From: a virus
DNA length: 20,215 bases
Virus record (IMG/VR): IMGVR_UViG_3300030618_000074
Span: 1-20,215 of that record
Strand: one strand, 5' to 3'
Notes under the pieces: generated by a model
What the model saw: the letters and a program-made list of their open reading frames with translations, nothing else
What the model was told of the DNA's origin: nothing
The model's database searches: none
Program-made: the position numbers and the translations under genes
Shown here: piece after piece, positions 13,859 to 20,215 of the stretch
How positions within the stretch are numbered: the stretch's first letter is position 1
How the letters are laid out: the number at the start of each line of letters is the position of its first letter

Positions 13859-14890
13859 TTATGCATAGACAGAAATGAGTGCGGTCAGGCCCGTATCTGA
13901 AGCGTCCAGATAGACGTTTGTTGCGTCGAAAGCTGGCGTCTGAGCGATAATCTGACCGCCCGAAAGCATGAAAATGTTTATGCGACTCGGGGAGGCCAAC
14001 AGTCCGTGAGGAACCGTAAGCAATCCGGGGTCACTTGAAGTCACTGTCAATACTGTAGCTGAATCCGTGATGTTTATGGCGGTGTTGACCATTTGGAACA
14101 CGGTTATTTTGGCAGTCACTCCGGCCCCGGTAGCCGTAAAGTACACATTGGAATCGTCAGCAGATGAGGATTGCCATATGCAACCGAAGGATGTTGGCAG
14201 AATCTCAATCAGGCTGGGGACGAATCCGAGCCCATGCGGGACCGCGAACTGCACGCCGGCACTCGGGGCATTGACTGCAAGACTGGCCGCTGGAGGTTGG
14301 ACTGGCGGCGCGATGCGAGTGACTTCAGATTGAGCTGGAGGCCGGTAGACAAAGATCATTGCGGTAACGCCCACGTCCGAGCCCACCAGATAAATGTTGG
14401 TGTTGTCGGCAAAGAAGGTCTGCCCCCAGATAGCCCCCGGCGATGTGGGCACAATCTCCAGCACGGTAGGTATGCCTACGATGCCGTGAGGGACGCTGAA
14501 GTCCCCACCGTTGGGTGATGTGACCAGAAGTACCGCTTCGAGCTGTAGGACATTGGGGATTCCGACTGCGGCGAAGGCGGTCTCAAGCACCTCGGCGGCC
14601 GTCAGATAGACAAGCATCCATCTGGAATTCAGGCCAGTGTATACGGGATCATCGAAGCCTTGAGTATCTAAGAAATATAGATTTCCTTGGAAGCCATCGT
14701 AGGAATTGGCGGCATCTAGCGGGACTGCATTTAGAGCAATGCATCCGATGCACATATCGACGCCATTGGAATTGATATCCACGTAGAGGTTTTGATTGCG
14801 CAGGTAAATATTGATCTGACAATTCTGCCCTCCGAGCACGCAGAGAACTATCTGATTTGGGACCGCCTGAATTGGGATAGTCTGCGCCAT
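13859..14890 (-). CDS. Baseplate plug protein fused to three tandem beta repeats (343 aa)
   Basis: Residues 1-105 resemble the small baseplate plug family of simple contractile phages: IPIQAVPNQIVLCVLGGQNC, IYLRNQNLYVDINSNG, ALNAVPLDA, FQGNLYFLDTQGFDDP, then LNSRWMLVYL. The plug closes or caps the hub region. Typical plug proteins end near residue 100-110. Here about 235 further residues form three repeats (about 118-183, 204-267, 278-343), each with V-P-H-G, a hydrophobic strand, often PTS-x-G, then D-x-x-N-V/I-Y and G-V/L-T-A. A Pro-rich linker (APPVQPP) separates repeats 1 and 2. AAGGTG precedes the ATG. The gene lies between the Dit-like and secreted fibre-like genes, in the expected baseplate position. 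The repeats may add a binding or decoration surface. Confidence 0.75.
   Translation of the reverse strand: MAQTIPIQAVPNQIVLCVLGGQNCQINIYLRNQNLYVDINSNGVDMCIGCIALNAVPLDAANSYDGFQGNLYFLDTQGFDDPVYTGLNSRWMLVYLTAAEVLETAFAAVGIPNVLQLEAVLLVTSPNGGDFSVPHGIVGIPTVLEIVPTSPGAIWGQTFFADNTNIYLVGSDVGVTAMIFVYRPPAQSEVTRIAPPVQPPAASLAVNAPSAGVQFAVPHGLGFVPSLIEILPTSFGCIWQSSSADDSNVYFTATGAGVTAKITVFQMVNTAINITDSATVLTVTSSDPGLLTVPHGLLASPSRINIFMLSGGQIIAQTPAFDATNVYLDASDTGLTALISVYA
13862..14539 (-). repeat. Three tandem ~65-residue repeats in the plug protein
   Basis: VPHG occurs at residues 133-136, 217-220 and 293-296, and DNTNIY, DDSNVY and DATNVY at 162-167, 245-250 and 322-327. Each copy ends with a Gly-x-Thr-Ala strand. 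The copies are diverged at DNA level, so this is an old triplication of a small beta domain. Confidence 0.8.
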
Positions 14891-14896
14891 ATCACC

Positions 14897-15550
14897 TTAG
14901 TGGGATAGTTGATTCTTGATGTTGATGAAGGTCGAACTGTTTGGGGGTCCGGGCTGTACGATACCACCATTGGACGGCAGGTTGGATGCCGGGTTTTGAG
15001 GCACGTTGATAGGACTTTGCGTGGTGCTGAATGATACCGAAACTTGTCTTATCTCGCGAAGATGCAACTCAACGATCAGCATATTCGCGCCGCTGTCCGC
15101 ACGTCTAATGATGCTGTAATCGGTGATGTTGTAGTTGAAGTAAGTGACCTCTGGAGTCTTCACGCTGTAAAGTTGCGTGGACTGGCAGGCGTTGTCCAGT
15201 GCAGCGAGGAAAGTTCCGCGGTCATTTACCCCACCACTGAAGCAATAGCGTACAGTCGGTTCGCCGGGAAGCACGACTTTGTTGTAGCTGGCGAATCCCC
15301 CATCTTCCACGGGGAAGTCGGATACTCGCGTCTCACGCTTGAACTCGAAAGAGTTGGTGGACAGGATTGGGCCGGACCCTAGCAGCGCGGATTCCAGTAC
15401 CGTCACCAGCAGGCTGTTACCGCCGCTAGACGTCAACCCCAGTTGATTTCCGGATTTATCGAATATGCCCCATTGCGTCTGCGATTGCAGTGCATTGAGT
15501 AGGATCGTGCCGAGACTTCCGATGGTGGCGAGCGCGATAGTGGCGGCCAT
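14897..15550 (-). CDS. Dit-like baseplate/tail protein (217 aa)
   Basis: The sequence FEFKRETRVSDFPVEDGGFASYNKVVLPGEPTVRYCFSGG is the pattern of the Dit-like phage tail N-terminal domain. It is followed by LAALDNACQSTQLYSVKTPEVTYFNYNITDYSIIRR and MLIVELHLREIR, the second half of that beta barrel. Residues 1-60 are a hydrophobic N-terminal region, and the C-terminal 45 residues are Pro/Asn/Ser-rich and probably flexible. Dit-like barrels form a ring at the distal end of the tube, joining it to the hub. The start shares one base with the tape measure stop (TAATG), and the position directly after the tape measure is the expected one. There is no sign of truncation. Confidence 0.82.
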   Translation of the reverse strand: MAATIALATIGSLGTILLNALQSQTQWGIFDKSGNQLGLTSSGGNSLLVTVLESALLGSGPILSTNSFEFKRETRVSDFPVEDGGFASYNKVVLPGEPTVRYCFSGGVNDRGTFLAALDNACQSTQLYSVKTPEVTYFNYNITDYSIIRRADSGANMLIVELHLREIRQVSVSFSTTQSPINVPQNPASNLPSNGGIVQPGPPNSSTFINIKNQLSH

Positions 15551-17364
15551 TATGGCACCATCCCATAGTTGGCTTGAGAAGCAAACAAATAATCCAGTTC
15601 TCTCGCCAAATCCTGAGTAATACCGACCGCATCGGTAGCTTGCGTGTTGATGGTGATGCTCTCGATATTCACGCTGCGACTGTTGCTCACGCTCTGAGGC
15701 GTAGAGCCAGCGCCAGGAGCAGGGGCGGCAGAGGATGCACCTGGGATGCCATTGAGCGTTTGCGCGAACGTGCCGCGCTTGTTGGCTTCGCCCACGGCAT
15801 CCTGAGGTCGCTCATACGCTCGCGATACAGTGGAGCCTGATCCGTAAGCGGTAGTTTGTTTCTTAAGCAAGTCGCCTGCGTTTTTATAGCTCCCTTGAGT
15901 CAGTTCATATTGCACAAATGCCAACTGCTCACCCACTGATGATTCGCGAATGTCTTTACCTGACCATTTTTTGAAAGCAGCTTGTCGATCGGGATGCCAC
16001 TGGGCGAGACCGAACGCTTGCCCGTTATCTCCAACCGCGTTCGGTTTACCTCCGCTCTCGGCAACGAGATTGGCCACGATGCCGGCAGCTTGCTCTTTGC
16101 TCCAACCTCGTTTTTGAAAGTAATCCATCGCACGTTCTTTGAACTGACCGCCGGCATTCGCAGATATGGGTTTCCGAGGATCTAGAACCCCAAGAGGGTC
16201 GCGAGGAGCGAACTGTTCGGCTTCATCGCGCTTAATGACATCCCAAATCTTGCCGAGCTTTTCAATGGGAGCTATATTTGGGTCATTCAATACGCCGCCA
16301 AGTTTTGCGAGCGCATGAATTTTAGACATAAGCTGATCGAAGAGATCAATCAACCCAGCAACCCCTTCTTTAGCTGCCGTGATGCCCGGTTCCCATTTCG
16401 ACCAGTCGATTAAGCTATCTCCACCATTCTGCCAGACCTGATAGTCGTCCCACAGAAGCGCGATAGCAGCCCCTAGTGCGAGTACAGCCACTGTCATGAG
16501 CGTTATGGGTGAAGTGACTATAGCCAAACCAATTAGGCCGACCGTCATCACCTCTAGAAAATCCACAATGAACTCTTCATTGTTGCGACACCAGTTGCCG
16601 AACTTCTCCAATCCGGCAAACATTGCTTCTAAAGCCGGCAGAGCTTGCTGAAGCAATTCAAGTCCAAAGAGTGAGAACTGCTGCTTCAAACCAACTATGC
16701 TGGCCTGTAACCGAGCGGCGGCAGGCGTGAGTTTGGCGAGTTGATCGCCGTAAGCCTTCTGACGGGCAAGAGTGAGTTCCAGCTCCTTGCGTCCAGTGAG
16801 TAGGAGATTGATCGTACCCTCGTCGATACCCATCATCGCGAACATGTTGTGCATTGTAGGGCGATCCTTGCCCTCTGCGAAGCTCGCCATATCCAGAAGC
16901 TCATCAGTAACCGTGCGGGCCTTTCCACCTACCCCAGCCATCGAAATACCCATCATGGAGAAGTAAGGTATAAGGCTGGACTCCCCAGTGAGCCGCAATT
17001 GAGTCTGAGCCTTCGATAGCATCGTCAGGGTACCCTGAAGACCTTGGCTGCTTCCGCCAACCTGCTCGACAGCATTACCCCATTGCGTAATGCTGGCGAC
17101 TCCTACGTCCAAGTTCTTCGAGAGCCGATCCAACTGAGCGTTGGTGTCGATGAAGTCCTGCACGAAGGCTTTGATGGCCACGGTTCCGCCGATGACCGAG
17201 AGCAAGGTCAGAAGTCCTTTGCCTAATCCCTCAACAGCCTTCTCAGTTTTACCGGCAGCCTGCTCAATCGACTTTAGATCGCCCTTGGCTTTGGACGCGC
17301 CTTGTTGTAGACCTTTGCTATCAAGGCCAAGCATTACAACGAGACTGTCGATGACCGTCGCCAA
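15550..17364 (-). CDS. Tail tape measure protein with embedded phage-tail lysozyme domain (604 aa)
   Basis: The N-terminal half is helical and tape-measure-like: MLGLDSKGLQQGASKAKGDLKSIEQAA, a hydrophobic stretch (LLTLLSVIGGTVAI), and repeated helices with Gln/Ala/Leu. Two adjacent membrane-type segments follow (VMTVGLIGLAIVTSPITLM, then AVLALGAAIALLW), probably used for inner-membrane passage. Residues of about 410-510 are a tail lysozyme domain: YFQKRGWSKEQAAGIVANLVAESGG, with Glu436 as likely catalytic acid, then GLAQWHPDR. It would open peptidoglycan during injection. The start is TTG at 17364, next to the upstream stop, with GAGGAAA as ribosome site. At the usual 1.5 angstrom per residue, 604 aa gives a tail of about 90 nm, a rough inference. 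Confidence 0.88.
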   Translation of the reverse strand: MATVIDSLVVMLGLDSKGLQQGASKAKGDLKSIEQAAGKTEKAVEGLGKGLLTLLSVIGGTVAIKAFVQDFIDTNAQLDRLSKNLDVGVASITQWGNAVEQVGGSSQGLQGTLTMLSKAQTQLRLTGESSLIPYFSMMGISMAGVGGKARTVTDELLDMASFAEGKDRPTMHNMFAMMGIDEGTINLLLTGRKELELTLARQKAYGDQLAKLTPAAARLQASIVGLKQQFSLFGLELLQQALPALEAMFAGLEKFGNWCRNNEEFIVDFLEVMTVGLIGLAIVTSPITLMTVAVLALGAAIALLWDDYQVWQNGGDSLIDWSKWEPGITAAKEGVAGLIDLFDQLMSKIHALAKLGGVLNDPNIAPIEKLGKIWDVIKRDEAEQFAPRDPLGVLDPRKPISANAGGQFKERAMDYFQKRGWSKEQAAGIVANLVAESGGKPNAVGDNGQAFGLAQWHPDRQAAFKKWSGKDIRESSVGEQLAFVQYELTQGSYKNAGDLLKKQTTAYGSGSTVSRAYERPQDAVGEANKRGTFAQTLNGIPGASSAAPAPGAGSTPQSVSNSRSVNIESITINTQATDAVGITQDLARELDYLFASQANYGMVP

Positions 17365-17511
17365 TTACGTTTCCTCTGGTCGATTGTTGTAATCGTCCAC
17401 TCTCAAAATCTCCAGCATGTTGTAAGCATCCTCCACGCCGTACACGGTTTCGAGTTCATGGAGCGTCGCCATGCGCCGCGAGATCAAAGTGGCCACTATT
17501 CCCGGGAGACT
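17365..17511 (-). CDS. -1 frameshift extension of the tail assembly chaperone
   Basis: This 48-codon stretch (SLPGIVATLISRR, then ATLHELETVYGVEDAYNMLEI) lies in the -1 frame relative to the chaperone gene and runs past its stop. Its only internal ATG (17472) has no ribosome binding site. The sequence resembles small second-frame products found between chaperone and tape measure genes in other phages. The expected product is a fusion: 158 residues of the chaperone, ending at the Lys in A-AAA-G, then these 48, giving 206 aa. Such long forms bind the tape measure and are made in a minor fraction. The stop abuts the tape measure TTG. Frameshifting itself is inferred, not seen. Confidence 0.7.
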   Translation of the reverse strand, partial: SLPGIVATLISRRMATLHELETVYGVEDAYNMLEILRVDDYNNRPEET

Positions 17512-17984
17512 TTTGTATGGAAATGCTGTTCGGCCGCGGCGAGATGAGGCTGAAGGAATCCGAGCGCGGCCTTCAAAAAACCCATGTTCAATTTCCAAAT
17601 CTCGATGCGAAGTTCGACGCGGGTCGCAATTTCCTCAATGTCGTAATCCCCCATATCCCCTTGCAGTGGCCGCACCACTAGCAGTTGCTTTGGGTCCGGA
17701 ATGATCTGTACGCCGTCGAACATCTCTCGCAGCAAGGGTTCGAGCATATCCCATTTGAGAGAGGTGAGTGCTCGCATTCCAAATTCCGCCAGCGCCGCCA
17801 TTCCGAGATTATTAAGCAGACCGGAAGGTATGTCCACGTTTCCTTGCAGCAATCCCATGAATACGCGCAAAGCCCATGCCTCACCCTTGGACGAACTCAT
17901 CTCCGTAATCTGGAAGAGCTTTCCGTGATCGCGCCCCTCCGACGTGACTGTGTGTGTGATTACCTTTCGCATCGTTTGAGCCAT
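17496..17984 (-). CDS. Tail assembly chaperone, short form (162 aa)
   Basis: The protein lies directly before the tape measure and has an overlapping second frame, the hallmark of gpG/gpGT-type tail assembly chaperones. The sequence is helical and fits the role: LQGNVDIPSGLLNNLGMAALAEFGMRALTSLKWDMLEPLLREMFDGV, then GDYDIEEIATRVELRIEIWKLNMGFLKAALGFLQP. Chaperones of this kind hold the tape measure and recruit tube subunits during tail growth and are absent from mature virions. The ATG at 17984 lies inside the end of the muramidase gene (overlap 25 bases). A second ATG at 17972 (MRKVITH) has AAGGA about ten bases upstream and may be the true start. No membrane or export signal is present. Confidence 0.78.
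   Translation of the reverse strand: MAQTMRKVITHTVTSEGRDHGKLFQITEMSSSKGEAWALRVFMGLLQGNVDIPSGLLNNLGMAALAEFGMRALTSLKWDMLEPLLREMFDGVQIIPDPKQLLVVRPLQGDMGDYDIEEIATRVELRIEIWKLNMGFLKAALGFLQPHLAAAEQHFHTKVSRE
17510..17514 (-). promoter_or_regulatory. Candidate -1 slippery site A-AAA-G
   Basis: On the minus strand the chaperone frame reads ACA AAA GTC, so AAAA is followed by G. tRNA-Lys can slip back one base and still pair AAA. The zero-frame stop follows four codons later (17496-17498). A second option is U-UUC a few codons upstream, where tRNA-Phe reads both frames. Two small palindromes (TCCCGGGA and AGTGGCCACT) follow, but no clear stem-loop. Confidence 0.45.
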
Positions 17985-18457
17985 CCTTCCAGATATTTTT
18001 GGTTCTCAAGGTTCTTCGCCGCAATTGATTCGTAGAAGCATTTTCGAGCACGCTGAAATGCTGCGACAAGCTCGGCTGGAGGCGCTGCGTTGATTGCGGC
18101 TAGGGTTTCTACCCCTAGAATACCGTCGCGGTCTACAGTGGCCCCTAGCGCTTGCTGAATGAGCTTTATAGCGACATGCGAACCGGCGTTGACTGCCATA
18201 TCGAATACGCGCTTGGCGATCTCATCCGACTCGATGCTCCCATACTTCCAAAAATAGGTCTCATAGAAGCTCTTAACCAGAGGCGCTCGCATTGACTGAG
18301 TTTGAGCAGCGATACGATTGAAAGCTGTAGGGAAGGAGTAAGAGTTGATGCCGGAAATTGCATGAGCGCCCGGAGGCGCGTCCGGGACAGACAGATACTC
18401 ACGCTTCGGATCTTCCGAATCCAAAAGCCAATCGAAAGCGATATCAAAGCTAGCCAT
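17960..18457 (-). CDS. GH108-type muramidase / endolysin-like protein (165 aa)
   Basis: The layout matches glycosyl hydrolase family 108 N-acetylmuramidases: FDIAFDWLLDSED at the N-terminus, with Glu15 in the place of the catalytic Glu of the usual E-G-G-Y box; ISGINSYSF; KSFYETYFW; VFDMAVNAGSHVAIKLIQQALGATVDRDGILGVETLAAI, the peptidoglycan-binding-3-like part; and FYESIAAKNLENQKYLEGWLKR. The Gly-Gly after the Glu is replaced (EDPKREY), so activity is likely but not certain. I start at the ATG at 18457, two bases after the tube stop; the longer frame to 18490 would overlap the tube gene. No signal peptide is present, so it would need a holin or be a virion enzyme. An endolysin between tube and chaperone genes is an unusual position. 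Confidence 0.78.
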   Translation of the reverse strand: MASFDIAFDWLLDSEDPKREYLSVPDAPPGAHAISGINSYSFPTAFNRIAAQTQSMRAPLVKSFYETYFWKYGSIESDEIAKRVFDMAVNAGSHVAIKLIQQALGATVDRDGILGVETLAAINAAPPAELVAAFQRARKCFYESIAAKNLENQKYLEGWLKRCER

Positions 18458-18459
18458 AG

Positions 18460-18891
18460 TCAGATGATAGACGAGCGGAGAGATTCCCATGTGATCACGT
18501 AATCGACGGCCTGCAATACCTTGCCGGCATCGGCTATCGGCTTCACGTCAGTCAGCACTCCGCGCACGCCGCTGTATACCTTGCCGGGTCCAGGGAGGGT
18601 TATCGTCGCTTGGATATAGAATACGGTATTGCTCACATCCTGCGCCGTGTCGATAGCGTCGAATAGGGCCACGCTGGGAGAGTCCGCTTGAAAATGAAAG
18701 GTCTGCTTGGTGGAGTTCTTGACTACGCCACCCGTCTGCCGACCATCGACACCGCGCTGGACCTCAGCTCCCGTCCTGTTGTCCGTATTCCAGGCAGCGT
18801 CGGCTGAATATCCCTCAAGGATGATGGGAGTCGGAAACAGACCCGGTACGGTGATGGCGACAACGCTATTTGCACTTGTGATATCCGACAT
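18460..18891 (-). CDS. Tail tube protein (DUF3277-like, 143 aa)
   Basis: The pattern VPGLFPTPIILEGYSADAAWNTDNRTGAEVQRGVDGRQTGGVV is characteristic of DUF3277 proteins, which form the inner tube of contractile tails with a DUF3383 sheath. Strands typical of the tube beta barrel follow (TFHFQADSPSVALFDAI, VFYIQATITLPGPGKVYSGVRGVLTDVKPI). The C-terminus is VLQAVDYVITWESL. It stacks as hexameric rings through which DNA passes. AGGGAG stands about eight bases before the ATG, stronger than most sites here, which fits high expression. It lies 18 bases after the sheath gene. Its length is normal for the family. Confidence 0.88.
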   Translation of the reverse strand: MSDITSANSVVAITVPGLFPTPIILEGYSADAAWNTDNRTGAEVQRGVDGRQTGGVVKNSTKQTFHFQADSPSVALFDAIDTAQDVSNTVFYIQATITLPGPGKVYSGVRGVLTDVKPIADAGKVLQAVDYVITWESLRSSII

Positions 18892-18909
18892 TGCTTACGC
18901 TCCCTGAGA

Positions 18910-20215
18910 TTAAAGTAGGTCGATAGAACCCATCGAGATCTGCTGTATGCTCCCGCCGTCCGTGTAATACAAATTGACAACAGGAGTTCCGCGAAGCTGA
19001 CGAACGGTCGCCCCAGGGTCTTGGATCTGGAGATAGTAACCCTGCGTGGAAATCAACGTAGCGTAACCGGCCCCGAGTTTAGATGTGATGTCGGCAATCT
19101 GAGTGCTCGAAAGCGTCACTCCGGTACGAATCTGACCGAAGTTGATAGCCGCGGCGATTGGACCTCCGACGAGCGACGTGCGTAGCGCTCCGAATCCGTT
19201 GGCGTTGTAGGCCATCGAGCCGATGGTAGTGAGAAGAGTCAGATTGCTGACCTGAAGCTGATCGCTTAACCAGGCGTCTCCGATGTAAGTGTCGATCCAA
19301 GAAAAGTCGCCCGGCATATTGGAGTTCGCGAAGAACGTGAATCCCTGATTGCGAGTGCTCACCGCGCCGTAGGTCGAATACCCGTTGGCCACAAGGTTTT
19401 GATAGGTCTGGAGATTGGCGCAAGCGGGAACTAGACCGGCTTGCGAAAGGAACGTGATATTGGTGCGCCCATTCGTCTCGCTGAAGTTGATTGAAGCTAC
19501 TGCTCCCGAAACGAAGATGGCGGTATTCATCACCAGCGCGGCGAGTGTGCTCCCTGCTGGGACCGCAGCCGGATCTCCGCCTATGCACGCCACGCCATCG
19601 TACTTGTTAGCGATGGCTACAACTCCGAACGGTTCCGTCGCGCCGCTCACGCTGGCTTGAGTATCGCTGTCCCATGCAAGCCAAAGGACGCTGTCATTCT
19701 GAGCCGTAAACCATGCCGCGAATAGTTCTTTGTTGGCCAGGGTTGGCTCAAACAAAGTGACCATCGTCTCCCAATTCTGGGAGAGAGCCCAAGCATTGGT
19801 CATGGCGCTGTTGGGGGTATCTGCCACTGCGCCCTGTGATAGCTGCGCACCTGTAGCCTGAGTGAAGAGCAGACCGGCGGCAAGCGCACCGGTGGGGAAG
19901 ATAACAGTCTCAGCGGCCCCCGTGGCCGTGCTGATGATCTGAAATTGACCGGTTGTAGCGCTGAAGGTCACGGTGAATGCCGGGGAAGTGAATCCAGCCG
20001 CGATAAGCGATGCTGCGTTGCTGAAGCTGGTAGCGCCCGAGAGATTGATACTCGCCGAAGTTTCTGCTGTGCCCGCAATCGTCACCGTGAGCGTGCCGGG
20101 GGTGAGGGCGGTGAGGGTAGCTAGCGGAGTATTCAGCCAGCTCCCGGAGTTGATAAATCCCGCTCGATTGGCGGCATTGTAGGCCGCGAATAGCATCGCC
20201 GAAGGACTGCTGGTT
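18910..20215 (-). CDS. Tail sheath protein (DUF3383-like), N-terminus outside window
   Basis: The frame stays open to the right edge of the window, so the start lies beyond 20215; the Met at 20196 is probably internal. About 434 C-terminal residues are visible. They match DUF3383 sheath proteins: a domain with TLTVTIAGTAETSASINLSGATSFSNAA, then ALSQNWETMVTLFEPTLANKELFAAWF, VLWLAWDSD, GDFSWIDTYIGDAWLSDQLQVSNLTLL, and the C-terminal segment GYYLQIQDPGATVRQLRGTPVVNLYYTDGGSIQQI. This is the contractile sheath that surrounds the tube and drives injection. The sheath-tube order and a short 18-base gap to the tube gene support the call. A contractile sheath is the main evidence that this is a myovirus. 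Confidence 0.88.
   Translation of the reverse strand, partial: TSSPSAMLFAAYNAANRAGFINSGSWLNTPLATLTALTPGTLTVTIAGTAETSASINLSGATSFSNAASLIAAGFTSPAFTVTFSATTGQFQIISTATGAAETVIFPTGALAAGLLFTQATGAQLSQGAVADTPNSAMTNAWALSQNWETMVTLFEPTLANKELFAAWFTAQNDSVLWLAWDSDTQASVSGATEPFGVVAIANKYDGVACIGGDPAAVPAGSTLAALVMNTAIFVSGAVASINFSETNGRTNITFLSQAGLVPACANLQTYQNLVANGYSTYGAVSTRNQGFTFFANSNMPGDFSWIDTYIGDAWLSDQLQVSNLTLLTTIGSMAYNANGFGALRTSLVGGPIAAAINFGQIRTGVTLSSTQIADITSKLGAGYATLISTQGYYLQIQDPGATVRQLRGTPVVNLYYTDGGSIQQISMGSIDLL

Noticed and set aside
13849-13866. Upstream start adding MHKGNT to the SGNH protein
   Set aside because: It would overlap the previous stop and would bury the AAGGGG ribosome site inside the coding region. 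The ATG at 13848 is correctly spaced and gives a standard signal peptide.
17487-17508. Palindromes TCCCGGGA and AGTGGCCACT downstream of the slip site as a frameshift-stimulating structure
   Set aside because: Both are loopless palindromes of 8 and 10 bases and cannot form a normal stem-loop; they were mentioned but not treated as evidence.

Overview
The window is part of the genome of a contractile-tailed (myovirus-type) bacteriophage or an integrated copy of one. It is packed almost end to end with genes in two convergent blocks. A sheath (DUF3383-type), tube (DUF3277-type), chaperone, tape measure and a complete simple baseplate set identify the particle type. No integrase, repressor, tRNA, insertion sequence or CRISPR array was seen, and head and packaging genes are not in the window. 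The host cannot be read directly. The style of the long, Ala/Thr/Gly-rich secreted fibre protein recalls prophages of soil Acidobacteriota, but this is recollection and not a demonstrated relationship.

Left block, plus strand (1-4041), DNA metabolism: the C-terminal end of a probable single-stranded-DNA-binding protein (DUF2815-like) with a long Pro/Ala linker, a 64-aa unknown, a ParB-like protein, a compact family-B DNA polymerase with 3'-5' exonuclease motifs, a short coiled-coil protein and a CxxC zinc-ribbon protein. Stops and starts overlap or nearly abut from the 64-aa gene onward, so these genes probably form one transcript.

Right block, minus strand (20215 down to 3989), particle and lysis genes. 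In transcription order: sheath (cut by the window edge), tail tube, a GH108-type muramidase, tail assembly chaperone with a probable -1 frameshift extension, tape measure with an embedded lysozyme domain, Dit-like baseplate protein, baseplate plug fused to three repeats, a very large secreted SGNH-hydrolase fibre-like protein, a small lipoprotein candidate, baseplate hub, spike, gp25/gp46-like sheath initiator, baseplate J wedge, DUF2612 wedge/tip protein, a tail fibre with a C1q-like tip, a coiled-coil/transmembrane protein, and two small helical proteins separated by a hairpin. The two blocks meet tail to tail at about 3989-4041, where the last genes overlap across a 16-bp perfect palindrome.

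The most unusual part is 9522-14890. A baseplate plug has gained a triplicated beta domain. Directly after it, inserted before the hub gene, come two consecutive proteins with export signals: a 1321-aa fibre-like SGNH hydrolase and a Cys-rich lipoprotein candidate. Export signals are not expected on virion proteins assembled in the cytoplasm. The hydrolase also appears to have a Gly-rich repeat pair inserted inside its catalytic domain. These genes may form an envelope- or surface-modifying module carried in a baseplate operon, but the sequence alone does not establish the function.
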